A program made the position numbers and the translations under genes. From Jatrophihabitans sp. (GTDB lineage Bacteria > Actinomycetota > Actinomycetes > Mycobacteriales > Jatrophihabitantaceae): 64,000 nucleotides of DNA. Shown in pieces: positions 55,701 through 63,922 of this stretch. Under the pieces are notes generated by a model that saw only the letters and a list, made by a program, of their open reading frames with translations, did no database searches and was not told the DNA's origin. The stretch lies in assembly GCA_025963285.1 (NCBI GenBank), contig JAOPUX010000097.1:23475-87474 (forward strand). The letters are read 5' to 3'. Each line of letters begins with the position of its first letter. Position 1 is the stretch's first letter.

Positions 55701-58700
55701 ACCACCGCTGGCCGTGAACGTGCCCGACGTGTACGCCGCCAGAGCGGGCGTCGTAGCGCTGCTCGGGCCGGTGACCGCAACCGCTCCGGACTCATCGGCC
55801 CGGGCGGTGCCCGTCGCCCCGCCGAGGCTGGCGGTGACCGTGACCGAGCCGGGTGGGGTACCGAAGACGGCCCGCAGTTCGTTGCCGTTGAAGTACGCGA
55901 GCGCGGTGTTCGACGAACTCCAGGTGACGAGGTTGGTGATGTCGGCCGTGCCGCCGTCGGGGTAGGTGCCGATCGCGGTGTAGTCCTGCGTGGCGCTGGG
56001 GATGAGGGTCACCGTCGCGGGCGTGACGGTGATCGAGGTCGGGTGCAGCAGGCTGACGGTGAGATTCGTGCCGGCACTCACCGAGCCACCGCTGAACGCG
56101 AGCGTCCCGGTGATGTAGCTGCCGGCCAGGCTCGTGTGGCTGAGCACCGTCGCCAGGCCGGTGCTGCTGACCGTGGCGACGCTGGGTGCCGACGACGTCC
56201 AGGTGACGTTGTCGGTGACGTCGAGGGTCGAGCCGTCGCGGTAGGTCGCGATGGCGGTGAACTGCTGGGTGGCCCCGGCGCCGACCGTCGGGGTCTGCGG
56301 CGTCACCGCGAGTGACACCGGGTTGCCGAGCATCTCCGTCGCCACGGTGGAGGCGGTGGCCACGCCGTCAGGAGCCGTCACCGTCACCGTGGTGTGACCG
56401 CCGCCGGTGGTGGTGTTCGTGTCGAGCTCGTTGCCGCTGTGGATCACGCCGACCGACGGGTCGGAGGAGGTGAACGTGGCCAGCGGGGTGATGTCGGCCT
56501 GGTAGCCGCCGGGGTAGGTGCCGAGCGCGGTAAAGAGCTGCGAGCCGCCCTGCGGCACGGTGGGGTTCTGCGGCGAGATCGACACCGACACCGGATGCGC
56601 GAGGGTCACCGTCACGTTGATCGAGTTGGCCGGGGTGCCCGCGTAGTCGGAGCGGATCGTGCCGGTGCCGCCCACCGAGGCGCCGGTGCCGACGGCCGTC
56701 ACCAGGCCGCCGGAGGAGACCTGCAGCGTGCCCGACCCGTCCGTGGACCAGTCCATCGCCGAGGTGATGTCCACCGTCGTGCCGTCGGGATAGGTGGCGA
56801 TGGCGGTGAGCTGCTCGGAGGTGCCCAGGCCCAGCGTGGACGAGTGTGGCGTGACGTCGATGCGGTCGGGCTGGCCGGGCAGCACGGTCAGGCTGGCGGT
56901 CCCGGCGACGGCGCCCTCGGTGGCCGTCACCGTCACGGTGCCGCCCTCCTGGTGGAGCGGGGTCTGGACGAGGCCGCCGCTGGAGAAGGACGCGATGGCG
57001 GTGTTCGAGGTGCTCCAGGTGGCGAGGCCCGTGAGGTCGGCAGTGCGGCCGCCGTTGTAGTTACCGGTCGCGGTGTACTGCTCCGATCCCTGTGCCGGGA
57101 TGGTCGCGGTGGCCGGGGTGACTGTGACCGAGTTGGGGCTGGCCAGCGAGACCGTCACGGTGGTGGTGCCGGTGGAGACCGGATTGCCGTTCTGCAGGAG
57201 CGTGGCCCGCAGCTGTACCTGGGTGCGGTCGGTGGTGGCGGTGCCGGTGACGAGACCGTTCGCATCGACCGTGGCGCCGGGGTTGTCGACGCTCCAGACG
57301 ACCTGGCTCGTCAGGTCGGCACTGGTGCCGTCGGAGTAGTGGGCGGTGGCCGTGAGCTGATCGGTGTTGCCCAGCCCGACGGTGCTGCTCGCCGCGCTGA
57401 CCGCCAGGGAGGTGGGAATGCCGGCCGACACCGTCACCAGCTGGGAGTCGGTCTTCCCGCCGTAGTGCCCGGTGATCGTGGTGGTGCCCGCGTGTACCGG
57501 GGTGAAGGTCTTGCCGTTCATCGTGCCCACGGTGATGTTCGTCGACGACCACGTAGCCAGGTCGCTGACCGAGGTCTGGTAGCCGGTGGCGTAGTGCGCG
57601 GTGAGGCCGAAGTCGTAGGTCTGGCCGCTGCCACCGACCGGGATCACCGACGGGAAGGGCGAGCTGAGGCTCACCGAGCTCAGCGGACCGAGCGTCGCGG
57701 TGATCGTGAACGGGGCCGCCGTCGCGGTGCCACCGGAGTTGATCGCCACGAACTTCGAATAGCTGTACGTACCGACCGCGCGTGCGGGCACGGTGCCGGA
57801 GAGCGTGGCGGTGCCGTCGCCGTTGTCGACGAGGGTCAGCCCCTCCGGCCAGTTGTTGGTGTCGTCGTCGCCGAGCTGCGGGAGCGGGAAGCCGGTGGCC
57901 GTGAAGGTCTCCGAGCAGTAGGTCGTGACGGTGCAGGTCATGTTGTAGCCGCTGCTCGTGAACGCCGGCGCCACCTCGACGGGCGTGATGGTGATCTTCG
58001 GCCCGTCGCTCGTGGGGGTGGGGGAGGCGATCTGCTGGGCCACGTAGCTGCTCCCGGCGCCACCGCCGCCGCCGCCCGCTCCGCCGAGGTGGTCGTCGCC
58101 GCCTCCGCCGCCGCCTCCGCCGAAGATGCCGCCGCCCCCGCCGCCGCCTCCGCCGCTACTCAGCGCGCCGTCGATGAAGCCCCCGCAGTTGGCGACCGGA
58201 GTCGGGTCGGCCGGCCCGGAGCCGCCCTCACCGCCCCAGTGCGAGGTGCCGTCGTGGCCATCCGAGGCGGGCAGGCAGTTGGTGATGGTGCCGGCCGGGA
58301 AGCCGCCAAGCTGGTAGCCGTTGCCCCCGGCGCCACCTGCGCCTGGATCCCACTGGGTGGCCGTGCTGCCGCCCGCGCCGTCGTGCGAGCTGTTGTCGCC
58401 GCCCGCGTTGCCGGTGGCCTGCGACTCGTTGGCGCCGTAACCGCCGTCGTGATCGGAGTCGGTCGAGGCGCCGCCACCGCCGCCGCCGCCCGCCGCCACG
58501 ACGAGCACATCGGCGTCGTTGACGGCCTGGTTGCTGCAGCCGTTCGGGCGCGCCGAGGTGACGGCGCTGGCGTTGCCGCCCCGACCGCCCGTGCCGGTGA
58601 GGGTGACCTGCAGGCCGCTGACCTGGCCGGGGAAGCCGCCGATGATGCCCGGGAAGAGCGAGCTGTCGGGGCTGACGTAGAGCCACGAACCCGGCGTGAC

Positions 58701-59033
58701 GCGCACGATCGCGTTGACCTCGGAGCCCTCGCCGCCGGCGCCGCCTGGCACCACGTCGCCGTTGTCGGAGGCGTTCTGCCGGGCGCTCGAGCCGTCCTGG
58801 CCGGCCGCGCCGATGGCGTCGATGTCGAGCTCGGTCTCGCCGGCGGGCACCTGGTACTCGTCGTAGCAGTTCCCGTCCGGGGTGAAGACCTGGCGAAGGC
58901 TGTTGACGAGTACGGGGGTGGCCTCGGCCGAGGCGCCACCGCTGATGATCGGCACCACCAGCAGTGCGGCGGCGAGGGTGACTACAGCGGCAATGCTGGT
59001 CCAGCGGCGGCGCGGCGGCGCAGATGTGATCAT
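52791..59033 (-). CDS. 2,080-aa secreted Ig-like / IPT-TIG repeat protein with glycine-rich N-terminal domain
   Basis: An exported surface or secreted protein. A signal peptide (IAAVVTLAAALLVVPIISGG) precedes a Gly-rich domain (about 45-345) opening QVPAGETELDIDAIGAAG and holding VTPGSWLYV. Seven Big_2-type Ig modules (about 440-1110) follow, such as LAVTPQTPTVGAGATQQFTA. Next come a He_PIG-like module, four modules each with a Cys pair (ACSITG..GTCIVDA type), two Big_1-like modules, and four IPT/TIG modules ending FDTASQVLFGTVPA. There is no LPXTG, membrane helix or WxL-like end, so it may be released or bound non-covalently. A 29-bp palindrome precedes the start ATG. The opposite-strand frames over this gene are shadows. 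Confidence 0.88.
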   Translation of the reverse strand: MITSAPPRRRWTSIAAVVTLAAALLVVPIISGGASAEATPVLVNSLRQVFTPDGNCYDEYQVPAGETELDIDAIGAAGQDGSSARQNASDNGDVVPGGAGGEGSEVNAIVRVTPGSWLYVSPDSSLFPGIIGGFPGQVSGLQVTLTGTGGRGGNASAVTSARPNGCSNQAVNDADVLVVAAGGGGGGGASTDSDHDGGYGANESQATGNAGGDNSSHDGAGGSTATQWDPGAGGAGGNGYQLGGFPAGTITNCLPASDGHDGTSHWGGEGGSGPADPTPVANCGGFIDGALSSGGGGGGGGGIFGGGGGGGGDDHLGGAGGGGGGAGSSYVAQQIASPTPTSDGPKITITPVEVAPAFTSSGYNMTCTVTTYCSETFTATGFPLPQLGDDDTNNWPEGLTLVDNGDGTATLSGTVPARAVGTYSYSKFVAINSGGTATAAPFTITATLGPLSSVSLSSPFPSVIPVGGSGQTYDFGLTAHYATGYQTSVSDLATWSSTNITVGTMNGKTFTPVHAGTTTITGHYGGKTDSQLVTVSAGIPTSLAVSAASSTVGLGNTDQLTATAHYSDGTSADLTSQVVWSVDNPGATVDANGLVTGTATTDRTQVQLRATLLQNGNPVSTGTTTVTVSLASPNSVTVTPATATIPAQGSEQYTATGNYNGGRTADLTGLATWSTSNTAIASFSSGGLVQTPLHQEGGTVTVTATEGAVAGTASLTVLPGQPDRIDVTPHSSTLGLGTSEQLTAIATYPDGTTVDITSAMDWSTDGSGTLQVSSGGLVTAVGTGASVGGTGTIRSDYAGTPANSINVTVTLAHPVSVSISPQNPTVPQGGSQLFTALGTYPGGYQADITPLATFTSSDPSVGVIHSGNELDTNTTTGGGHTTVTVTAPDGVATASTVATEMLGNPVSLAVTPQTPTVGAGATQQFTAIATYRDGSTLDVTDNVTWTSSAPSVATVSSTGLATVLSHTSLAGSYITGTLAFSGGSVSAGTNLTVSLLHPTSITVTPATVTLIPSATQDYTAIGTYPDGGTADITNLVTWSSSNTALAYFNGNELRAVFGTPPGSVTVTASLGGATGTARADESGAVAVTGPSSATTPALAAYTSGTFTASGGSGSYTWTLTNAPAGLALSATTGSSVTITGTPTTAATTAVTLKAVDTTATIDSTTTAFSLTVTALPQVITFTAPSPNAVTGTHVTLSAAGGAGSKPVVFSVDSAGTSGACSITGTTLSFSKVGTCIVDASQAADSAYAAAATVSYSISVLTAQSLYWVNGAPSSVAVNGAEYTALALDNATNHGGVTSIDAATTNSACKLVDAYDVAFQHVGTCVIDGNEPGTSTAASAPQIQLTITVTGLAESLRFASTAPTTAVAGGSTYTPTFTKGSSPSPVVVSVDASSSACTVTNNVVSFTHVGTCLLDANQAASGDYLAATQAQQSVTVRIGSQRITFGSAAPTAVAVGDVLTVAAGGGGSGNPVQFSVDSRSASGACEVDADSGTVIVDGPGLCTIDADQAGNTDFNAAPRVSQSFTAKALHLAVSTISATASSTPQTPFTVTLRDGNGNLAGRANATVVDLMVFDTYYNISSTATVSTTAGGTPISQAVIPAGSTSTTLYFGDTASGWPTIDAYDESGALDQATTLETVVAGPATALTFAQGPTDTAQGQAVSPAVQVGAVDTFGNPVSGLDVNLSVDHGSIDQDALEATDDSGLATFAGLTIDAVGTYLLTADAGSLQAGPSAFSVTAAAPDITGITPNVGTASGGTPVTITGDNLDTATAVLFAGTPATNWTIDSPTQITAVAPAHTSGAHKVVVITAGGSTPQPGASTFTYVKAPTVTALDSHFGSIAGNDVVTITGSQFGAASQVLFGTYPAQSFQVLSATQIVAVSPTQASGAHHVIVTNPAGSSRASAADLFTYAGRPVLSGISPASGGIGGGTAVVLTGHGFTDATSVSFGTSQASFQVISDTEIDAVTSGHGAAVVDTRVTTAAGTTTISAADHFTYLPAAAVSSVSPSGTATGGGTRVTIIGRAFDTASQVLFGTVPATSFEIVSSTEIIAVSPVQRVTRCHVRVLNPSGTSAATAADIVTVG

Positions 59034-59044
59034 GGTGCCCGAAA

Positions 59045-59073
59045 GCTAACACGTGTGTGAAGTCCGTGTTAGC
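59045..59073. promoter_or_regulatory. 29-bp palindrome just upstream of the 2,080-aa protein gene
   Basis: GCTAACACG (59045-59053) and CGTGTTAGC (59065-59073) are perfect 9-bp arms around 11 bp, ending 12 bp from the start codon. It is most likely an operator, or an RNA hairpin limiting translation of the giant gene; there is no U-tract for termination. Confidence 0.5.
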
Positions 59074-59099
59074 CCTACAAAACGGGCTGTTCTGCCTGG

Positions 59100-60050
59100 T
59101 TACGGCAGGAGGACCGTGCGCATGCCCGGCTCGTCCGGTTCTGTCCACGCGGCCTCCACGCCGGCCAACGGGCGGGTCCGCGTGGTGACGGCGATCGTGC
59201 CCGCGCAGATCTCATCGACGAGCGCGGGCAGTTCGGCGAGGTAGTCGCGCGGTGAGACGGCGCCCTGCCCGTTGCCCTGCAGCCGGAAGTTGGCCGAGCG
59301 CAGCAGCGCCGACGGCAACCCGATGGTCGGACCCGCCATTGCGCCGATCTGGATCCAGTTCAGCTCGCGGCTCGGCTCCGAGCGGGCGGTCAGCAGTGCC
59401 GTCATCGTCTGCTGGGCTGGCGAGCCCCAGACGTAGTCGATCACCAGGTCCACCTCGGCAGCCGCGGCGCCGACCGCCTCGGCGCCGTCGGTGAGCTGGA
59501 CGACCTCGTCGGCGCCGGTCAGTGCCTCGAGGCGGCCCGGGTCGCGGCCGGCCCCGATCACCCGGCCGGCGCCGAGGCGCTTGGCCACCTGCACGGCCAT
59601 CGCGCCGGCATTGCCCGTGGCGCCGAGCACCAGCACGCTCTGCCCGGGCTCGAGCGGCACGCGGCGGCGCAGGGCCACCCACGACGACATCGCCGGGTTC
59701 ATCGCGGCGGCGACCTTCGCCGCGTCGGCCCCGCCGGGGAGCTCTATCGCGCGCCGCGGATCGACGAGCGCCTGCTCGGCCATCGTGCCGATGGCGTCGT
59801 CGTCGGCCACGAAGTAGATGAGCCGCCCGTCGGCGCGCCGGCCCACCGCGTCGATCCCGGGGATCATCGGCAGGCCGCCGGTGCTCGTGTAGTGCTTGCC
59901 CGCCGCGCCGGTGCGGACCCGCGGGTGCAGGCCGACCGCGACCACGTCGACGACGAACTGCTCGCCGTCGGCGGCCTGCGGGGTGTCGACCGCGCGGTAG
60001 TGCGGCGGCTCGGCGAACGAGGTGACGACGGCGGCGTGCATCTTCGACAT
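59100..60050 (-). CDS. Zinc-independent quinone oxidoreductase-like alcohol dehydrogenase (MDR superfamily)
   Basis: A 316-residue NADPH-dependent reductase. The cofactor site is VLVLGATGNAGAMAVQVAKRLGAGRVIGAGRD (split GATGNAG motif near residue 150), and VDLVIDYVWG follows. It has no zinc-ligand Cys cluster. AGGAG lies 8 nt before ATG 60050. It diverges from a MarR gene with operator-like repeats between, the classic layout of a repressor controlling an oxidoreductase for electrophiles or quinones; the substrate is inferred only by family. Confidence 0.88.
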   Translation of the reverse strand: MSKMHAAVVTSFAEPPHYRAVDTPQAADGEQFVVDVVAVGLHPRVRTGAAGKHYTSTGGLPMIPGIDAVGRRADGRLIYFVADDDAIGTMAEQALVDPRRAIELPGGADAAKVAAAMNPAMSSWVALRRRVPLEPGQSVLVLGATGNAGAMAVQVAKRLGAGRVIGAGRDPGRLEALTGADEVVQLTDGAEAVGAAAAEVDLVIDYVWGSPAQQTMTALLTARSEPSRELNWIQIGAMAGPTIGLPSALLRSANFRLQGNGQGAVSPRDYLAELPALVDEICAGTIAVTTRTRPLAGVEAAWTEPDEPGMRTVLLP

Positions 60051-60068
60051 GGAACGGCTCCTGCTGAC

Positions 60069-60111
60069 TTAGTGGTGTCACGTACTAATCTAGTTTGTGT
60101 CACGTACCAAA
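60069..60111. promoter_or_regulatory. MarR operator candidate: TTAGT/ACTAA dyad and repeated GTGTCACGTAC
   Basis: TTAGT (60069-60073) and ACTAA (60084-60088) form a 20-bp dyad. GTGTCACGTAC occurs at 60075 and 60097, exactly 22 bp apart (two helical turns). A second weaker dyad TTTG/CAAA surrounds the second copy. The site lies between the divergent oxidoreductase and marR genes. Confidence 0.6.
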
Positions 60112-60130
60112 TCAAGTACGATCGGTAGCC

Positions 60131-60583
60131 ATGGCAGCCGATGAGTTGAGCACGGTCGACGCCCTGGCCCAGCTCTCGTTCCTCGTGCACAACACCCTGG
60201 AGCGACGCGCGGCAGAGCAGGAGCTGTCGATGATCCAGACGCGGCTGCTCGGCGTCCTCCGCGACCGCGAGCCCACGATGAACGAGCTCGCCGCGCTGCT
60301 CGAACTCGACAAGTCCAGCATCACCGGCCTGGTCGACCGCGCACAGCGCCGCGGCCTGGTGGAGCGGCACCCGTCGCCCACCGACCGCCGTGCCGTGCTG
60401 GTGCGCCTCACCGCCACCGGGCGCGAACTCGTCACCGTGGCAGCCGCGCGCTTCGCCGGCGACGTCACCGCCCTGCTCGCCGGCCTCTCGGCCACTGATC
60501 GTGCGGCCCTGACCCGCGTGCTCAGCCGCGTCCTCGTCTCGCACGCCGCCGAGCAGGGGATCGATCTCTTCCCCACGGCCTGA
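60131..60583 (+). CDS. MarR family transcriptional regulator
   Basis: 150 residues with the winged helix-turn-helix of MarR: QTRLLGVLRDREPTMNELAALLELDKSSITGLVDRAQRRGLVER, then the wing segment PTDRRAVLVRLTATGREL. It lies divergent from the MDR oxidoreductase and is the likely repressor of both genes through the repeats at 60069-60111. ATG 60131 was chosen; a frame upstream adds 12 residues without family support. Confidence 0.92.
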   Translation: MAADELSTVDALAQLSFLVHNTLERRAAEQELSMIQTRLLGVLRDREPTMNELAALLELDKSSITGLVDRAQRRGLVERHPSPTDRRAVLVRLTATGRELVTVAAARFAGDVTALLAGLSATDRAALTRVLSRVLVSHAAEQGIDLFPTA

Positions 60584-60615
60584 GCGGCACAGGCCGCGCC
60601 ACGTATCGTGGGCAG

Positions 60616-61746
60616 GTGCTGCATAACGTGCTGTGGACGTTGCGACAGCGACGCTACCTCGCCATCGCGGCGGGGATGCTGGCCGTCGCGATCGGCTGCG
60701 TGGCGGCGGGCACGTGGCAGATCTCGCGCTTCGAGCAGTCCGTGCACGACAACCGGGCGCTCGACCACAACGCGCGCGCGGCGTCCGTCCCGCTGACCAC
60801 GGCACTAGTGCCACTCAGCGGCACGGCGAAGAACCCGGGACGGCTGGCAGTCCGGTTCCGCAGCGTCAGCGCCGAGGGCAGTTATCTCGCCGGCACCCAG
60901 TACCTCACCGGCAAGATCGACGACAACGTCGGCGGCTACTACGCGGTCTCGCCGCTGCGCACGGCCGGCGGCGTCGTGCTCGTGGTGCGTGGCTTCGTCG
61001 CCGACGACGGGCACGGTGGGCCGCTGCCGGTTGCCGCCGCACCCAGCGGCACCGTCCACGTCACTGGCCGCCTCGACACCGCCTCGACCGGAGGCAACGC
61101 CGTCGACCCCGCGACCCAGGCTGCCCGTCTCGGGCTGCCCGTCTACGAGGCGCAGCTGAACCTGCTGGCCGGGCAGCCCGGCACCAGCGGCCTGAAGGCG
61201 CTACCCAAACCGAACCTCTCCAATCCGGCCGGCGGCGCCTACGAGGCGCAGCACTTCGCCTACATCATCCAGTGGTACCTCTTCGCGCTCATCGCCCTGG
61301 TCACGCCGTTCGCCCTGTCGCGCAACGAGGTCCGCGATGCCCAGCGGCGCTTCCTCGGGATCGACCCGGGCGAGGAGGAGCTGAGTACGGGCACCGGGAT
61401 CGCCCTGCGCGAGAACGGGGCGGTGGTGCGGCCGGGGGAGGTCGAGACGCCTGCTGTGCGCCGTGCGCAGCGGCTGGCCGATCGCTACGGCAGGTCGCTC
61501 ACGGACGGCAACGGCGTGCCGCAGCAGCTCAGGCCGCCGCCCATGCCGGTGCTCGCTCCCGAGCCGGGCGGGCTGGCCGCGCGGGTTCCGGACAGCTCTG
61601 AGGTACCGCACCGCAGCCACGACGCCTACCACGGCTCCTACAACGACTACCTCTGGCGGCTCGGCCTAGAGGACGGTGAGAGCCGCGACCTACCGCTGGA
61701 CGAGCTGCCCGTCATCGAGATCGTCGAGCCGGACGAGCACGACTGA
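60616..61746 (+). CDS. SURF1 family cytochrome oxidase assembly protein
   Basis: 376 residues with the two-helix SURF1 layout: an N-terminal membrane helix (YLAIAAGMLAVAIGCVAAGTWQISRF), an extracytoplasmic domain (RFRSVSAEGSYLAGTQYLTGK, GVVLVVRGFV) and a second helix (HFAYIIQWYLFALIALVTPFALS). SURF1 proteins help insert cofactors into the aa3-type cytochrome c oxidase. The C-terminal cytoplasmic tail of about 130 residues is longer than in the core family, as usual in actinobacteria. It starts at GTG 60616. Confidence 0.9.
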   Translation: MLHNVLWTLRQRRYLAIAAGMLAVAIGCVAAGTWQISRFEQSVHDNRALDHNARAASVPLTTALVPLSGTAKNPGRLAVRFRSVSAEGSYLAGTQYLTGKIDDNVGGYYAVSPLRTAGGVVLVVRGFVADDGHGGPLPVAAAPSGTVHVTGRLDTASTGGNAVDPATQAARLGLPVYEAQLNLLAGQPGTSGLKALPKPNLSNPAGGAYEAQHFAYIIQWYLFALIALVTPFALSRNEVRDAQRRFLGIDPGEEELSTGTGIALRENGAVVRPGEVETPAVRRAQRLADRYGRSLTDGNGVPQQLRPPPMPVLAPEPGGLAARVPDSSEVPHRSHDAYHGSYNDYLWRLGLEDGESRDLPLDELPVIEIVEPDEHD

Positions 61747-61764
61747 GGCTCTACACTTGCGGCC

Positions 61765-61974
61765 ATGCGTTTTCCGATCGGCAACGAGGTCCCGTTCACC
61801 GCGGGGGTCAGCGGCATCGTCTTCGCCGTGGCCGTCTTCAACCTCGGATCGCCCATCGGCGAGCTGGTGCTCTTCGTCCTATGGGGTCTGATCTACGCCG
61901 TCGAGTGCGCGATCCGCCGCCCCCACCTGCGCGGTGGCCACGAGCCCGGGCTGGACGTAGGCACGGCGCCATAG
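61765..61974 (+). CDS. Small membrane protein, hypothetical
   Basis: 69 residues with two hydrophobic segments (SGIVFAVAVFNLG and LVLFVLWGLIYAVE) and a short basic tail. It follows the SURF1 gene by 18 nt and may be co-transcribed. Its 3' end overlaps the 3' end of the convergent minus-strand gene by 96 nt, which is long but possible. Function unknown. Confidence 0.5.
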   Translation: MRFPIGNEVPFTAGVSGIVFAVAVFNLGSPIGELVLFVLWGLIYAVECAIRRPHLRGGHEPGLDVGTAP

Positions 61975-62781
61975 CCGCCGCACGAACGTCACCCAGCTCA
62001 GCCAGACGAACGCCACGAACGCCGCCCCGCCCGCTACCAGGTGCCAGACGACGGTGAACGTCGAACCGTGGTTGAGGTAGTTGCCCGGTACGTAGACGGG
62101 GCCGCCCCAGACCGGCTGCCACGGCACCTTCACCTGGAAGCGGGCGTAGATGAACCACGCCACCATCCGGCCCACGCCGTAGAAGAACAGCCCGCGGTAG
62201 AAGACCAGCAGGCCGTTGTCGGTGAGCCAGAGCCGTCGCTGCAGGAAGGCCCAGACCCTCGGGTCGGAGGTGATGATCACGGTCTGGAAGTAGTCGGACT
62301 TGAGCGTCTCCCGCGCGAAGATCAGCACGACGATCAGCCAGAAGAGGTCCCAGATGCCACCGAGGCCGGAGTAGTAGGCGGCGCCGTCGCCACCTCGTCC
62401 CTCGGCGGCGGCGTGCTTCCACATGCCGATCGTGATGTTGTTGGTGGAGAACGGGAAGAACGCCATCACCCCGGCGGTGTCGGAGATGTCGGTGGCCACG
62501 TGCGCCCACTGCCCGATCAGCAGGCCGAGTGCCCACGCGCGGCTCTTCGTGACCGCCAGGATCAGGATCGCCAGCACCAGACCGAAGATCAGCGAATGGG
62601 TGAAGCCGACACCCGGCCAGCCGCGGTGGAAGTGCGCGGCGTCGGCGTGGTGCTCGTACACGAAGTGCTTCGTGGTGACGTCCGGGAGGTAGGTGCCCAG
62701 GCAGATCGCCAGGAACGACGCCTTGAACTTGACGTGCTTCTGGATGAAGTAGTTCTCGAACTCGTGGGCGGCCCAGCTCAC
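61879..62781 (-). CDS. Membrane-bound metal-dependent hydrolase (YdjM/LexA-like DUF457 type)
   Basis: 300 residues with about six to seven membrane segments. Conserved His/Asp positions of the family are HEFENYFIQ near the N terminus, YLPDVTTKH, FTHSLIFG and WAHVATDISDT. The start is GTG at 62781, overlapping the upstream gene's stop (GTGA); the longer frame reading is not needed. The activity of this family is poorly defined. Confidence 0.75.
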   Translation of the reverse strand: MSWAAHEFENYFIQKHVKFKASFLAICLGTYLPDVTTKHFVYEHHADAAHFHRGWPGVGFTHSLIFGLVLAILILAVTKSRAWALGLLIGQWAHVATDISDTAGVMAFFPFSTNNITIGMWKHAAAEGRGGDGAAYYSGLGGIWDLFWLIVVLIFARETLKSDYFQTVIITSDPRVWAFLQRRLWLTDNGLLVFYRGLFFYGVGRMVAWFIYARFQVKVPWQPVWGGPVYVPGNYLNHGSTFTVVWHLVAGGAAFVAFVWLSWVTFVRRLWRRAYVQPGLVATAQVGAADRALDGVDQTP

Positions 62782-62978
62782 GACTCGCCCCGATCGCCGG
62801 ATCCGCGTAGGCGGCGGTAGGTACGCGGCAGGACCTCGAGCACGAGGATGAAGTACATGATTCCCCACGTGAACGTCAGGTAGTGCTTGGTGAGGATCCC
62901 GAGACCGATGTAGCCGAGCAGCGCGAGCGCGTAGCGCGGCCCCTCCCGGGTCAGCAGACGCGAGGCTCGATCCGGCAT
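62778..62978 (-). CDS. Small membrane protein upstream of the hydrolase gene
   Basis: 66 residues with two hydrophobic segments (YALALLGYIGLGILTKHYLTF and GIMYFILVLEVLP) and an Arg-rich C terminus. Translationally coupled by a 4-nt overlap to the metal-dependent hydrolase gene, so it is likely a partner of it. Function unknown. Confidence 0.65.
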   Translation of the reverse strand: MPDRASRLLTREGPRYALALLGYIGLGILTKHYLTFTWGIMYFILVLEVLPRTYRRLRGSGDRGES

Positions 62979-63005
62979 CGGGAGATCATAAGCGTTCCCT
63001 GAGCT

Positions 63006-63452
63006 TTAGCGGCCCTCCGCCTCGAGACGGGCCAGTCCAGCCCGCACGTACTCCGCCCCCCGCTCCAGGTCGGTGCCGCGGCGCACCACCATCCGGCTGG
63101 CCATCCGCAGCTTGTCCCCGTCGCGCCGCGGCACCGCGTGGATGTGCACGTGGAAGACCGTCTGCATGGCCGCGGCACCGTCGGCGAGCATGAGGTTCAC
63201 CCCGTCGACGGGCAGGTCGCTGCGGCGCAGGGCGAGCGCCATCCGTTGAGCGGCCTGGAAGACCAGCCCGCCCTGCGCGGGCTCTAGCTGCTCCAGGCCG
63301 GAGGCGTGCCGCTTGGGGATGATCAGCGTGTGCCCCTCGCTGAAGGGGCGGATATCCATGAAGGCCAGCACGTCGTCGTCCTCGTAGACGCGGGCGGCGG
63401 GGGAGGTGCCCGCGACGATCGAACAGAAGATGCAGGCCGGCGCAGAACTCAT
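63006..63452 (-). CDS. HIT family protein
   Basis: A 148-residue nucleotide hydrolase/transferase of the HIT family. The signature HVHIHAVPR contains the three-His motif with the catalytic middle His, and FMDIRPFSEGHTLIIPKRHASG is the conserved N-terminal part. A Cys near the N terminus (ACIFC) matches the zinc site of the related group. ATG 63452 was chosen; an in-frame GTG at 63461 would add three residues. Substrates are probably dinucleotide polyphosphates or AMP-lysine type conjugates. Confidence 0.9.
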   Translation of the reverse strand: MSSAPACIFCSIVAGTSPAARVYEDDDVLAFMDIRPFSEGHTLIIPKRHASGLEQLEPAQGGLVFQAAQRMALALRRSDLPVDGVNLMLADGAAAMQTVFHVHIHAVPRRDGDKLRMASRMVVRRGTDLERGAEYVRAGLARLEAEGR

Positions 63453-63640
63453 GCTGGCCACGGTAGGGGCTGCCCGTGCTACCGTTTACTCGGTCTACAG
63501 CAATATTCCTTCACGTCACGACGCGCGGGATTTTGCACGCGCACGGTGTCGTTCTCGCAACAGTGGGACAGGCAGCTACGCTTCGACCTGAACCGTGGCA
63601 CAGTGCCGCGGTTTGCCCCACCTAGCAAGGAGAGCACCAA

Positions 63641-63844
63641 ATGGCAGAAGGAACCGTGAAGTGGTTCAACAGCGAAAAGGGCTTCGGCTTCATTTCGCCC
63701 GACGGCGGCGGCGCTGACGTCTTCGTCCACTTCTCTGCGATTGCCGGCGATGGCTACAAGAGCCTCGACGACAACCAGCGTGTGTCGTTCGACATCACGC
63801 AGGGTCAGAAGGGCCCGCAGGCCGAGAACGTCCGCGGCCTCTAA
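63641..63844 (+). CDS. cspA: Cold-shock protein CspA family
   Basis: 67 residues, a full-length cold-shock domain with RNP1 [10 protein letters not shown] and RNP2 DVFVHFSAI. It binds single-stranded RNA and DNA as an RNA chaperone. AAGGAG sits about 8 nt before ATG. The 5' region to the HIT gene (63462-63640) could hold the promoter and leader. A strong hairpin terminator follows the stop. Confidence 0.95.
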   Translation: MAEGTVKWFNSEKGFGFISPDGGGADVFVHFSAIAGDGYKSLDDNQRVSFDITQGQKGPQAENVRGL

Positions 63845-63851
63845 GACTTAC

Positions 63852-63894
63852 ACGAAGCGCCCCGCCCTGGGAGACCAGGTGCGGGGCGTTTCGT
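63852..63894 (+). terminator. Terminator hairpin after cspA
   Basis: ACGAAGCGCCCCGC (63852-63865) pairs with GCGGGGCGTTTCGT (63881-63894) with one mismatch. An inner stem CCTGG/CCAGG lies inside the loop, and a short T-containing tail follows. Confidence 0.8.
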
Positions 63895-63922
63895 CGTTTG
63901 CGGTGCTCCTTCTTCTGGCGAG

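Noticed and set aside
52548..56315. 1,255-codon plus-strand open frame
   Set aside because: It lies entirely antisense to the 2,080-aa gene, whose modules are recognisable. Its Arg/Gly/Val-rich translation has no domain and is typical of the shadow frame of high-GC coding DNA.
56394..59060. 888-codon plus-strand open frame
   Set aside because: Antisense shadow of the same 2,080-aa gene; the composition is Ala/Arg/Gly/Val only and there is no ribosome site.
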